Source: Nothopassalora personata | Lineage: Eukaryota; Ascomycota; Dothideomycetes; Mycosphaerellales; Mycosphaerellaceae | Assembly: GCA_033816765.1 (NCBI GenBank) | Contig: CM066287.1 | Location: 6,820,001-6,884,000 of the forward strand | Direction: 5' to 3' | DNA: 64,000 nucleotides | Shown: positions 44,695 to 56,686 of the stretch, in pieces | How positions within the stretch are numbered: the first letter of the stretch is position 1 | Layout: the number at the start of each line of letters is the position of its first letter | Made by a program: the position numbers and the translations under genes | Notes under the pieces: generated by a model | What the model saw: only the letters and a program-made list of their open reading frames with translations | What the model was told of the DNA's origin: nothing | Database searches by the model: none

Positions 44695-46693
44695 CAGCGC
44701 TGCGCGAGATAGAGAGTGGAAGACGGTTATGACAGAGATGTGCGCACGACTTACATCTTCAGTGGGTTGTGATTATTGTCGCTACCGTTCTGCTCTCTGT
44801 ACTTGTCAAGTCCCTCGGCCAAGCCGGGGAATTGCCGCCGAGCGCTGGCGGTGATGACGGATTTCTTGTGGTCTTCGTCATTCTGCTAATTGGATACTCG
44901 CAGGGTGTATACAAGTCTTTTTGCTGGGCGGTAGTTGCTTGTGAGAGGGATCTCTTCTGGGAGAGGGGGCAGGAGGTTGCCAAAGGACGAGGCCTGCTGG
45001 AGGCGTGGTGTTGTGCGAGGCACTTAGTGGTTCCCTTGCTCGGCAGTGTTTCTGCCCAGGAATTCGAAAGATTCACATGTCCACTTGTAGTGCGAGTCTG
45101 TGCCATCATCTGCGGCGTCCTAGCCCTGGATAACGGTCACAGCGAATGATTCGCTCACTCGTCAGTGCAATAGCGGGCACCGAAGGAGCATGCGTAGCCT
45201 CTTGTAGACTGGACATAGCATGCACGTGCGACATGTAAGAGATGAAAGACTCGGAGAAAGAAGAAAAGAACATGAGCATCGTGTTTGAGCTGATCAACAC
45301 GTGCTCCGTGGCTGTGATGGTGACTTCTGAACGAGAGCCTAAACCTCGGTCACCTTCCAGATACCACCCTCGGGAACCGACTGGTCCTTTCTAATACGAG
45401 GAATACAGAACTTCGAGTCTTCGAATGCAGGTCATGATTGTCGAGGCAATAGCTCAGATCTTCGGAACCGCTCATCACGGTTGAGATGGCGCGCCACGAA
45501 GCCACCTCTACTGCCTCCAGCAACATGACAGTACATGGACACTTGAGGTCGTGGAGCTTCATGCCAGGTTGCACGAGCATAAAACTAGGTCAATGCCAAT
45601 CATCGCCGTCTCATTCTCTGGGAGAGAATACCGGTACTCCGGGGAAGATCATTCAGTTTATAGACCGCCGATCTGTACCTCCTCTCCGGAGTCTCCGGTC
45701 AAGGATAACTTGCGCCCAGAGCACGCCATGTCTTCTCACATTGTCACCGTCTGAGCGATACTGAAGTGATCCCTCGAGATCGCGACGTATCGAGCAATAT
45801 CTTGACCTCCCATCAATACGGTGAGCAATTCCCGCACCCCTACGACAGCATCTGACAGGCGGTATCTTGGGATTCCGAGGACTTGGGAAGCGTGTTGCGG
45901 AAATATTTCCATCACCCGCAACAAGCACAGAGGATTGCTACGAACTTAATAAGCCCCTCCCGCAGAACTCTACGACACCACATGTCCCCTCGTGGTATAT
46001 CTGGCGTTCGATTGCAGACTACAGCTTGGTGTCTCTCATGCCGAACGTGATAAGACCAACAGCGGCAGTAAAGTCCGTCGTAGAGGCATGTCACTTGCCA
46101 ACTTCAATCACTACTCGGTCGACTTACGCTGGCGAAAGTTGAAGGCCTATGCTCTGAACATTACTCTGGCGGGTACGAGGACATTTGGCATGGAGTAGTC
46201 TTTGATCGCCAAACATTCCATGTAGTGCGTAACCAGGTCTAGCGGGACGACATGTTCATGGTACCGCTGTGGCCAAAAAGCAGCATTTCGCCTTCATACT
46301 CAGCGCCCAACCGCTGACCATATCAGCACAGCAACGATCACTATTCATCTGGACGAGATGGAGCGTCCGTTCCGCATACCAAAGGCGACAGCCGGCATAA
46401 GCACTGCCCAGAGCCCAGCGAACGGCCTCTTCATCCAGATAGGAAGGTAGCAATTCTTGCAGCAGGAGGACTGCTTGGCATTTGCTTGGGTCTCCTCTTT
46501 GTGTGCCACCTTCGTGCATACCAAGAACGATACGACATCACAGCGCGAGGACAAGAGATGGGGATGCATGGCGCTGTGAAGCCAGCTGTGTTTGCTGAGC
46601 TTAGAGCTTGGTAGGACGAGATCATTCAAATTATGAAGAATTCATCAAGGTGTAATACTTTTGCTGTTGCTAACATTGTATGTTGACTGCAAG
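44695..46693. other. Intergenic stretch without a supported gene
   Basis: Only short open frames with no familiar motifs. The base composition is like the neighbours and shows no RIP. Confidence 0.5.
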
Positions 46694-48844
46694 ATGAAGA
46701 CTTCACTCCTGAACACAGCTGTACTGGCATTGGTCTGGTCGGGCATGGCGGCACTACGAGACCGCGACCGAAGAAGTCTCTCTCGGAGAAGCTGCAGGAC
46801 TCGATCACCACCGACGGGTGAGTTTATATCATCGCTACTGGTGCAATTTTCGTATTCATTGATCAAATGCTCAGCCTCATGGAGGACCTGAAACGCATTG
46901 ATGAGATCGCCACAGCGAACGATGGTAACCGTGCCTTCGGGTCGCTGGGCTACGATGCCTCCAGGAACTTCGTTTTCGAGCGCATATTCAAGTCGAGGAG
47001 ATTCAAATCATGGACACAGGTAAGTGCCGATCCGTGAAAACCATTTATCTGCAATAAATATGTGCCAAGTTGTCCACGCTCCCTGCTCAGCATGAGATGC
47101 TGAGGTACTGCCACCGATCTGCCATGCATGACCAACATCACCCTGTGCAAAGGACTTCCCAGGTCTTTATAATGATGTCGAGAGCATTACGTTCCGCGTC
47201 GATGATAAAAAGTATTCACCTAGCACCACAGCCGAAGGCGTAACAGCACCTCTGGCTCTAGGCCCTGCTTACGAAGCGGCTGCACAGTCGACGGATACGC
47301 AAACCTCGACGTGGCGGACAAAATGGTCCTGGTCCAACGTGGAACCTGTCCAAACGGTACGACAGTCGCTGGCAAGATCTGCGCTGCTGCCGCCGCTGGT
47401 GCGAGTAATGTCATTGTAAGTTGGCTCCAGAGAGCGTCCGAGCTGGCAATGCTTCGAATGGCTTGGCTGTCTTGGGAGACAGAATCGCTGTACTGTGGCA
47501 TAGCGCCATCGAGCTTTTTCGAGACGCAGGCTCTACTTCTTGCAACAGCGGCCGTGTGCTGACTCCTTGGCCTTCTAGCTCTACAACAACGTCCCCACTC
47601 ACGTTACAGGCGGCACGCTCTCTGCACCTGATGAGGAAGGTTACGTCTCCAGCGGCTTCATCAACCAAGATGATGGCGAGGCATTGAAGGCTAGGCTTGA
47701 AGCTGGGGAGGAGATCCACGTATGCGTTTGGAATCGACTTCTCGTTAATGGCATGTAGAGACATATACTGCATTTTCCCTATCAATATTGTCGTCTGGGG
47801 CAATCATACCTGTTTCCGAGTATAGCTAACACGCTTCTGTCTACTAAGCATACTTCCAGCATACTCAGAGGATCGAGGAGAGGATTACGCAGAATGTATT
47901 TGCTGAGTCTAAAGGTGGCGACCCCGAGAATGTGATTATGATGGGTGCCCATTTGGATTCTGTAAAGGTATGTGATTCAAACTCTTCTTGAACGTCTACC
48001 ACTCTCGTGGTGAATTGGAGATGATCGAATGCTTTACAAGATGCTGCTCCCCACGATCTCACCCCGTTCTAAGGCACCAATCCGCCTCTCACACATCACT
48101 AAACCCCCTCGTAGGGAGGCACCGGCATTAACGACGATGGCTCCGGCTGCAGTCTCCTCCTCAAAATTTTCGACGGCCTTCAAAGCCTCAACTTCCGCAA
48201 TAAGCTTCGCCTAGCCTGGTGGGGAGCGGAAGAAAATGGATTGGTCGGGGGCAAATATTACACCACGGGCATCAAAAGGAAAGCCGATGACTTACTGTTG
48301 TACTTGAACTTCGACATGGTCTCGCGAGGCTACTTGGGCGTCTTCGATGGCGATGGTTCAACACACAATCTTACGGGAGCTCCAGGATCTGATGTTATTG
48401 AGAAGCTTTTCGTGGACCATGTCCAGAGCAAAGGGATGAATGTCACTGCAGCGGTACGTATCTCAAGAATGGAAGGACGCATGTGCGCGCCTTACTCTGC
48501 ACGCAACAATGGCCGCCGAGCCACTGCCGCAGTGTTGTGGATCATAGCTGACATGCTTCTGTTTGTAGGTCTTTACTGGCGGTAGTGACTACGCATCTTT
48601 CATGTCCACCTTGAACAAGCCAGTCGGCGGCCTCCATACAGGTACGGGTGTGGCGCAAGACTCGTGTAACCATCAGAAGTGTGATACTCTCAACAATTCG
48701 GTGCCGGAGACGTTGACTATCAACACCAAGCAGACGTACTGATTTCATGTTGTCAAGGCTGCTGCCCATGTCCTCGCGACACTCGCTGAGGAGGGCCACA
48801 AGCTTATTCCGAAGGCATCGAAGACGCCAATGAGGACTCTGTAA
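46694..48844 (+). pseudogene. Secreted M28 zinc aminopeptidase, decayed
   Basis: Begins with a signal peptide (MKTSLLNTAVLALVWSG). The family order is visible: LMEDLKRIDEIATANDGNRAFGSLGYDAS, a PA domain (VADKMVLVQRGTCPNG near 47300), NVIMMGAHLDSVK (metal ligands H and D), GTGINDDGSG, WWGAEENG, LNFDMVS and CNHQKCDT. Introns with GTGAGT, GTAAGT and GTATGT donors seem to remain. Damage: the leader and the following KKSLSEKLQDS segment are in different frames, the PA domain needs a frame change, and a TGA near 48740 replaces a probable Trp codon before KAAAHVLATLAEE. All metal ligands persist, so the loss is recent or partly an assembly matter. Confidence 0.75.
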
Positions 48845-50449
48845 GGGCGTGGGTTGGACAATGCCACGGTCAAAGATGTTGATCTCTTCCCGTGGACTGT
48901 TCTCGAGGGTGAGAGGCGTGTGGACATGATGTGTAAGCTGCGTGATCCTTGCATATGCAACGTCGAGTGGACGTCTCAAACGGTTGGGCATACTCCAAGC
49001 ATCGCCACAGATGTCGACAGGTCTAGCAGTAGCGTTCATGGTAGAGACGACACAGCCTCTCGACCACGACGAGATGGTGTCCGAGAGACTGCTTTCATGA
49101 CCTTAAGCATGCACGCGGCGGCCAGATTAGCCCGTACACGGTCACAGCACCTGCCCAGATATCTTATGCCCAGGCCACCCTAAAGTCCCAAACAAATTGC
49201 TGCAGAATAGAGCGGGGGCTGACGATCACGACCGTCGTGACAGTGCTTTCCGTTGGGAAATGCGGCGTTGCCTCGTGGTGATATTGCGCATCGAATTTTG
49301 CAAATTCTAGCGGGAATCGCCACATTGTACTGTACGGGCTAATCTGGCCACCGCTTGGCATTTTAGTGGAGTGGAGACCCAGAATGTGGAGGAAGACCGG
49401 TCCGGGTCGATCGGCCCACTCTGCAACGAGCCACGTCAACTCTCTTGATGTGCGCCCAGCCAGGATTAGATCTGCCTCGGCTTTAGCCGGTGACGCGTTT
49501 TCGATAGCTCGGGTTAAGACGCACCGCCGAGCGACACTGACAACGTTGATACAGTAGACATCTGCGCTTTAGGAAGGATGTCGAACATCAAACCGACCTC
49601 GGACGTTACTTCTGTGACATCACTGCTGTGGGCCTCACGGCACAATTGTCGTGTTCATTTCTTGGCGGGATCCCATACGCGTGTAGGGAGGTGAGTCACC
49701 AGCGCCGACACAAGCCAAATCCGTCCATCTTTGTCCTTCATCTAGACAGTGGTCGTGGCGATACTCGTGGTCACATCTGACAAAGCGGCTGCTCTGATTC
49801 GGGTCTTGGGTCCTGCGAGCATTTGCAGGCATAAAACTCCGAAAGCTGGTCTAATGAGAAGGATCTTCACAAATCAAGTGTGCTGGGGAATAAACAGACT
49901 CTGACGTCCCTGTGACAGCTCCGCATGCATTCGTAAGTGGACGGAGTCACGGTATATACGCAAGTCACGCCGCCGCCAAGAGCTGGATTACGAGAGTAGG
50001 CGATGTGAGACGGGAAGACATTGACATCTACGACGACGAGAACAGCAGGCCATAGTAGTGGTAGGTGATGTCTTGGAATGTAAGACACGAGTTTGTCGCG
50101 GTGTAAAGGACTCCGTGCGATGACAAGGCCTCGTGGTGTTGAAAGTGTCAATCGCGCCGAACAGCTGGCGAGGCAAGACTTGCCCAGGCCGAATGCTACC
50201 GGGGTATCCTCTTTCGAAGCATCCTCGGGCCGGGAGACGGTGGTGCTCTTGGTCGACGCGCTGCTTGTGCATTGCATACTCAAGGCGAGAATCTGCAACT
50301 GAGGCATGCTTGATGCTCCCCAGGCAGTATTGCATGCATACCTTTGCTCGATGTGAAGAAACGCCACGAGACGGTGCATTGAATTGATGTAGGTTCAAGC
50401 GAAGAGCACAGCTGCACAAGCGACCTCCACACTGATCTGCTAATCTGCT
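48845..50449. other. Intergenic stretch without a supported gene
   Basis: Short frames on both strands only. Nothing with a domain or convincing splice structure. Confidence 0.45.
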
Positions 50450-50637
50450 GGGGTCCACGCATCCACTGGTTGGTTATTACGAAGTGCCAAGCGCAGGTAT
50501 TTGTGCTTCCAGGCAGAGAACGCAGCGCTGTCGTCGCGACGGGCGGCGTAGGCAGCGAGGCAGACAGAGTTTCGCAATAGTATGAGGTGCATATAGGACC
50601 AGTCGTCTTTTGTCAGGTTGTGTGTCTGATCAAGGGG
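50450..50637 (-). CDS. Possible terminal exon of an unidentified gene
   Basis: A minus-strand reading of about 60 codons ends in TAG (50452-50450) with coding-like composition (for example LRNSVCLAAYAARRDDSAAF and AWKHKYLRLALRNN, rich in GCC/CGC/GAC codons). It is preceded by CAG acceptor-like sequence near 50638. A GTACGT donor lies about 100 bp upstream on the same strand (near 50730), within an open frame. No family is recognised. It may be the 3' exon of a small gene divergent from PNG1, or chance. Confidence 0.25.
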
Positions 50638-51086
50638 CGCTGCTCAGTGCTGAGGTTGCAGAAGTTCGGTCGAGGTCGTGGAGGCTGACGTGGATAGAAC
50701 GCTCGGGCCCAACGCGTTGCGTTTAACGTACGCGCGGCCGTCGAAGGATATGCGAATCACTCTTACTAACTACCACGACGCTCACTTCACCCACCTCTAT
50801 ACCGACCACGTCGTCGCCAACGTCTCTCGTGCCTGCTTTGACGCTGCATACTCTCGCGGCGACGAGGTATTGCTGCCAGCAGTTGCACATTCCTCGACGA
50901 ACAGTGAAAGATCCCCTCGGCAGTGTTGCCCGCGAGTCGGAGAGGCAGAGGCGCAGGGCTTGAGCCGGATTCGACATTGTGACACTGCCACCCATTCGAC
51001 CCGACTCACAATCACCGCACAGCCTCCCCTTCAGTGAGCACGACTTCCACCACACTCATTACCGCTGCGAGCGAGGCACGGCGACC

Positions 51087-52558
51087 ATGGCCGATCAAGC
51101 ATCGCCCAACAATGGCGTTCCACGTCGCAAGCCGGTCCCCTCTTCGCAGCCATTGCCCGACACATGGGCTGCAGACCTGACTGCACAGTTCCGACGCACA
51201 CTCTCGACTAAGCGCATGAACGAACTCAACAGCAGACCGGGCTCGCTGCGACGGGGAAGCTCTAGGATTCGTACCGATATTGTCGTTCGACCATCGCAAC
51301 CGCCGGCTCCACCGCCACGACAACACGACGATGTTTCGTCCCAGACACCACCTCCACCTTCACGGGAGGCACCTTCAATACCAGGGCAGGAAGGTGTGCC
51401 ACGAGAACACTCACCTCCTCCGGCATATTCATCCCTCAAGAACATGCCAATTACGCCTACCCCGCCCACCGACCCCAAATCGATACGAATGCGCAACATG
51501 CTTGTTTCGCTATCGAATACCCCCATGAAGTGGGAGAACCCAGGACTATTAGACGAAGCACTTGGTAGCATACCTTTGCAACGGATATACGACACTGCCC
51601 AGGAACGATCAGATGTACTGGAAGCCGAAGCTGCATCACTAGGCGTCAAGGCACAATGGGGCTACCAAGACTGCATAGTTCAAGCCTTGATGGATTGGTT
51701 CAAGAACGAGTTCTTCGAGTGGGTCAACAACCCGAAGTGCTCGACTTGCTACTCGCCCACAGTGGGCAAGGGCATGGTCGCACCCATTCCGGACGAGTCT
51801 GCACGAGGAGCAAGCCGAGTCGAGCTGTACCAATGCAGCAATCCACAATGTCTTTCCTACGAACGGTTCCCACGATACAACGATGCTTTCGTATTACTAC
51901 AGACACGACGGGGTCGTGTTGGCGAGTGGGCGAACTGTTTCTCCATGCTATGCAGAGCTATCGGCAGCCGAGTGCGATGGGTATGGAACGCAGAAGATCA
52001 CGTCTGGACCGAAGTCTACAGTGCTCACCGGAAGCGATGGGTGCATGTCGACGTCTGTGAAGGATCGTGGGACGCTCCTCTGCTCTACACTCAAGGTACG
52101 TTCCACCACATGATGATCATGAGGCAAGCCACTGACATGACACAGGCTGGCGCAAGAAGCTTAGCTACTGCATTGCCTTCTCTGCCGATGGTTGCCAAGA
52201 CGTCACTCGACGATACGTCCGCAACCCTACCCGTGATGCTGCCCCTCGCAACAGATGTCCCGAAGGTGTGCTCATGCACATCGTCGCCGAGATCAAGGCT
52301 ATGCGCCGAAGAGACATGGATAAGCAAGAGCGCTTCCGCCTGAACGCCGAGGACATGCAGGAAGATGCTGAACTACGAAAGATCATCATCGAGTCTCTTG
52401 CATACAACGTCAGCCGCATCCTACCAGGCGGCAACGATGCAAAGACCGACCGACCACCACGTACGGATCCTGACGCACAGAAAGCAGCCGAGAGTCGGCA
52501 AGAAGAACGTGCCCGCCTTCGCGAGGCTCGTCGGAACCAGGACCAACCACAACGATAA
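51087..52558 (+). CDS. png1: PNG1-type protein (peptide:N-glycanase family) with catalytic Cys replaced
   Basis: Two exons: 51087-52095 and 52146-52558, with a 50-bp intron (GTACGT...ACACAG); 473 residues. The frame is open upstream to 50979, but the Met at 51087 (MADQAS) is a better start. The N-terminal 130 residues are Pro/Arg-rich. The transglutaminase-like core follows, with a zinc site (CSTC and CSNPQC). The active region reads [15 protein letters not shown] and [18 protein letters not shown]. By position, His305 and Asp322 match yeast His218 and Asp235, but Val278 stands where the nucleophile Cys191 should be. Hydrolysis of N-glycans is therefore unlikely. The C-terminal 140 residues are helical and charged. 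The family normally acts in the cytosol on misfolded glycoproteins. Confidence 0.92.
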
Positions 52559-53532
52559 CCTCGACATTCATCCACAACTTCAAGTATCATTCTTACTGCT
52601 TTGAGCGACTATTCGGCGAGAGGCTTCTTCTACTTTTACAATTTTGACGCGATCTAGCATCGGCGCAAATTTTGGGCTATGTCAGCCATAGCTTCCAGCG
52701 AATTTTTTTCGTATGTCAATACGCCGCCCGGCACTGGAACATCATTGTCGGGTTTCATTTGTACCGTTTGGCAGGCATGGTGCTATCGGAGCAATTTTGG
52801 AGCTATACCGGAGCACATACCATTGGGAGGCGGGATTTGCTTTGAATGGGCATGCATCATGGTATCACGTATTGACGTTTTTGAGCTCATGTTACGATGT
52901 GACTCGCATTGGCGCGGAGTTGGGTTGGAACTTGAGGCCCAAGTAATGTCTCGAAGGGAGACAGAGGAGGGTCGTGGTAAAGCGACGACGACTGCTGTAG
53001 GGAGTCGAGAAACGACACGTTCAAAGTGCAACTGCGTTTCTACCAATCAACTGCTCATCGCCGTTGTCATCTCGAAACCCACTGTCGCGAAATATTTGAT
53101 CTGCATAATCTGTCCGAATGACCCACCGTGTGTGTACAGTAATGCACGGATCCCATGCAGTTTCACTTGGGATCTATGTTAGGTCACCCTCGATCGATTA
53201 GCCCTGCCGGCCACGCAATCGTCCTTACTTCGAGATCGAGCGAGTTACTATGGGAAAGAGTACTGTATGTATCTTGAGTGTACGCACGAAGCGATGCGAG
53301 ATGTACTGAGGCGTCCGTTGTGCGAGTGGAAGTTGCTGCCGTAATCGAAGTGGTGATTACAGCTGACAAGGTTGGTCCACGATCGATTGTGACGTGGCGT
53401 TCAAGGATGAAGTCATCAAACGCCAGCAAGCGCGTGGAAGGCGCGTCGTTTTGAGCTTCGAAGCTTCGGGTCGCGCGTGCTTTGTAGTCGCATACAGTCC
53501 ACCCATCGCAGCATCGCAGAGCCCAATTCATC
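52559..53532. other. Intergenic stretch between PNG1 and the glycosylase gene
   Basis: No supported gene. An open frame at 52679-53182 shows no recognisable motif. Confidence 0.5.
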
Positions 53533-54843
53533 ATGCCAGAAATCGGCGAAGTCGCCCGCACAGTGCACTATCTTCGCAAACATCTCGTCTCCCGCACCAT
53601 CAAAACTTGCGTCCCCTTCGAAGATGACATCGTCTATGGCAAGAAGGGTGGGACGACAGCCCAGGCCTTCTCTAGTGCTCTCACCGGGAAGAAAGTCGTA
53701 TCCGTGGGACAGCAGGGCAAATACTTTTACCTCACGTTCAACTCCCCACCGCATGCTGTGCTGCATTTGGGAATGAGTGGATGGATCAAGTATAACACTG
53801 AGGAGACGGGGTACTATAAGCAAGCGAGGAAGAAAGATGAGCAAGAGGAATGGCCGCCGAACCCGAAGTGGACGAAGTTTTTGCTGAAGTGTGAGGCGAA
53901 GGGAGATCGAGAGGCTGTGGAGGTGGCATTTGTGGATGCGAGAAGGTTAGGGAGGATTGGGTTGGTTGATTGTCCTGCTGAGGAGATACGGCAGCATTCG
54001 CCGCTGAGGGAGAACGGGCCGGATCCTGTCGTGGATAAGGACATCGTCACGGTGGAGTGGCTTGGTGAGCTGTTAGGGAAGAAGAAAGTCCCAGTGAAGG
54101 CATTACTGTTGGATCAGGCGAACATCAGTGGTATTGGAAACTGGGTTGCGGATGAAGTGCTCTACCAAGCGAAGGTGCATCCGGAACAGTACAGCAACAC
54201 GTTCGGCGACGTGGAGATCAAGCGATTGCATGACGCGCTTATCGATGTGTGTACTACGGCATGCGAGACATTGGCAGACAGCACGAAGTTCCCTGACACC
54301 TGGTTGATGAAGTATCGTTGGGACAAAGGCAAGAAGGATGCGAATGTTCTGCCCAACGGCAACAAGATCACGCATATTACGGTCGGTGGGAGAACTTCTG
54401 CGGTGGTGCCGGCTGTGCAGAAGAAGACCGGCGCTGTTGCTGGTGATGTCGCGTCCGATGGCGAGAAGGATGTAGAGGACAAGAAGCCAGTGAAAGGTCG
54501 AAAGCGTAAATCGAAGGCTGATGTTGAGGACGAGGATGAGGAGGAAGAGGTCATGCCGGTTAAGAAGCAGCGTGGAAAGAAGATCAAGGCTGAAGAATCG
54601 GCAGAGGAAAGCAAGACTCCCGCGCCCACGAAGCGTGGCAGAGCGACAAAACGGAAGGAAGAGCCTGTGAAGGATGAAGTTGCAGGCGATGACGCCGCTG
54701 AAGAGCCAGAGGGAGATGAGCCAAAGCCTGTTAAGGGCAAGAAGGCAAAGGCCACACCGAAGAAGGCAGCCAAGGCCACACCGAAGAAGGAGGTGAAAGC
54801 TGCCATACCCGGTGAGCGGAGATCTGGTCGTTCCAAGAAGTGA
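53533..54843 (+). CDS. Formamidopyrimidine-DNA glycosylase (Fpg/Nei family)
   Basis: 436 residues, single exon. Starts MPEIGEV: the mature N-terminal Pro2 is the Schiff-base nucleophile and Glu3 the catalytic acid of the family. A beta-sandwich domain follows (KYFYLTF, HLGMSGWIKY). Then the helix-two-turn-helix region with DQANISGIGNWVADEVLYQAKVHPEQ (about 195-220). The usual C-terminal zinc finger is absent; the position reads GGRTSAVVPAVQKKTG, as in zincless plant and fungal members. A long Lys/Glu-rich tail (about 310-436) with KRGR and KKAKATPKKA motifs resembles a nuclear signal and DNA-binding tail. It removes oxidised purines in base-excision repair. DNA ligase I lies 4 kb downstream on the same strand. 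Confidence 0.93.
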   Translation: MPEIGEVARTVHYLRKHLVSRTIKTCVPFEDDIVYGKKGGTTAQAFSSALTGKKVVSVGQQGKYFYLTFNSPPHAVLHLGMSGWIKYNTEETGYYKQARKKDEQEEWPPNPKWTKFLLKCEAKGDREAVEVAFVDARRLGRIGLVDCPAEEIRQHSPLRENGPDPVVDKDIVTVEWLGELLGKKKVPVKALLLDQANISGIGNWVADEVLYQAKVHPEQYSNTFGDVEIKRLHDALIDVCTTACETLADSTKFPDTWLMKYRWDKGKKDANVLPNGNKITHITVGGRTSAVVPAVQKKTGAVAGDVASDGEKDVEDKKPVKGRKRKSKADVEDEDEEEEVMPVKKQRGKKIKAEESAEESKTPAPTKRGRATKRKEEPVKDEVAGDDAAEEPEGDEPKPVKGKKAKATPKKAAKATPKKEVKAAIPGERRSGRSKK

Positions 54844-55332
54844 GGCGAGGTCAATGAGATTCGTCCATGACATTGCATGATGTATTGTTGTAATGAGGTT
54901 GCCTGTACTGAGATGGCAGAAAGTTGCTTCGTGGCCCAATCTGCTATGTACAAAGGGAAACGGCCATTTCCCCGTGATCTCAATCAATATCCAGCATTCA
55001 CTAAAAACATCGTACCGTGCAATGATGGTGACACAAACGCATGCCGTGGTACAAAGAACAGTTCGTTCGAGCACGTTGGTTCCAAGCTTTAGCGGCTATC
55101 GGCTAGCGGCTGTCTCCGCCATAGCCCGGGACTCGAGGCCTTTGGTAGCTCTTGCTCCAACTTGCCCTGCAGCGGTCTACACCATTCGATACCGTATACG
55201 ACCTCAACACACCACCCGTCGCTTCACCTCTCTCACCCCACAGCAGACACCATCGAACGCCCGATAGCAGCACTTCAAACGAAGGCGCGCCGACGAGGAC
55301 CGCATGTGCCTCCGCGCCGAGCCTCGATAACC

Positions 55333-56686
55333 ATGCATCACCCAGCATATCAGAACCAATACCACCAACAGCCCGACTGGCAGCACCACCCGCAGGCGCA
55401 TAACCAGTATGCAGCTCAAACACAGGCAGCGGCGGCTGCGAATGCCGCGGCGCAACAGCAGAATTACGGTCGCACCATGAGCGCAGCTGGTCAGCACGGC
55501 GGAAACACGAATCCCCTAGCCAATGCGACGAACGGCAACGGTAACGGCATCAACAACAACGGCGGCGGGCCACTGGGTGGCTCTGGAGGTCAAGGCGACC
55601 ACAACGGCGGCAGTGTCATCGGCCCGGGAGACAACATCACAGAGGACAACAGACGAGTACTGGAGTGGATAGCGCAAGTTCTTAATGCGAACACGCGAGA
55701 AGCGGCTCTGCTGGAGCTCAGCAAGAAGAGAGAACAGGTGCCCGAGCTGGCGCTCATATTATGGCACTCCTTTGGTATGTCGCGTGCAGCGCGATGAGAG
55801 TCTGCGCCCACTGACAACAACGCAGGCGTCATGACGTCCCTTCTACAGGAGATCATCTCCGTTTACCCTCTCTTGAACCCATCGCAGCTCACCGCAGCCG
55901 CTTCCAACAGAGTCTGCAATGCCTTGGCACTGCTTCAATGTGTCGCATCGCACGGCGAGACCAGAGGACTGTTTCTGAACGGTATGCGACTTTGGACTAC
56001 CTGTCACAGCACACGAGACTGACCTCCCACGCAGCCCACATACCATTATTCCTATACCCTTTCCTCAACACTACCTCGAAATCGCGACCATTCGAGTACC
56101 TACGGCTCACTTCGCTCGGCGTTATCGGGGCGCTGGTCAAGAATGATAGCTCCGAGGTGATCAACTTCCTGCTCACCACCGAGATAATCCCTCTTTGTCT
56201 ACGCATTATGGAGACTGGATCCGAGCTCAGCAAGACTGTTGCCATTTTCATCGTCCAGAAGATCCTCCTTGACGACATGGGTCTGCAGTACATCTGCCAG
56301 ACTTACGAGCGGTTTTACGCGGTCGGCACGGTGTTGTCTAATATGGTGACGCAGCTTGTGGATCAGCAGACAGTCAGACTCTTGAAGCATGTCGTGCGAT
56401 GCTTCTTGCGGTAAGTCACAATGGTCGGTGTGCGCGGTCTTGTGCTGACGATCACAGACTCTCTGATAACGCCCGCGCTCGCGAGGCACTACGACAATGT
56501 TTACCAGAGCCACTTCGAGATGCGACATTCTCGCCAGTCTTGCGAGACGATGCCGCTACTAAGCGATGCCTAGCGCAACTTCTACTGGCACTTTCGGACC
56601 AGGCAGACCCAGGTGGTGTTCCCATGTCCATGCCTAATGGATATAACGCGCAAGGCCAACCGGTGCAAAAGGGCATCCGACAGTAG
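55333..56686 (+). CDS. CCR4-NOT complex subunit Caf40/Rcd1 (CNOT9)
   Basis: Four exons: 55333-55774, 55826-55981, 56035-56410 and 56458-56686. The introns are 51, 53 and 47 bp with GTATGT/GTATGC/GTAAGT donors and CAG acceptors; 400 residues. The frame is open upstream, but the Met at 55333 (MHHPAYQNQ) is chosen. The N-terminal 100 residues are Gln/Asn/Ala/Gly-rich and of low complexity. After them lies the conserved armadillo-like Rcd1 domain, from [13 protein letters not shown] through [80 protein letters not shown] and [15 protein letters not shown]. It is part of the mRNA deadenylation complex. The splicing restores each motif exactly, so the exon limits are firm. Confidence 0.95.

Noticed and set aside
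54103..55074. 323-codon minus-strand ORF
   Set aside because: Antisense of the glycosylase coding region; the plus strand has clear catalytic motifs.
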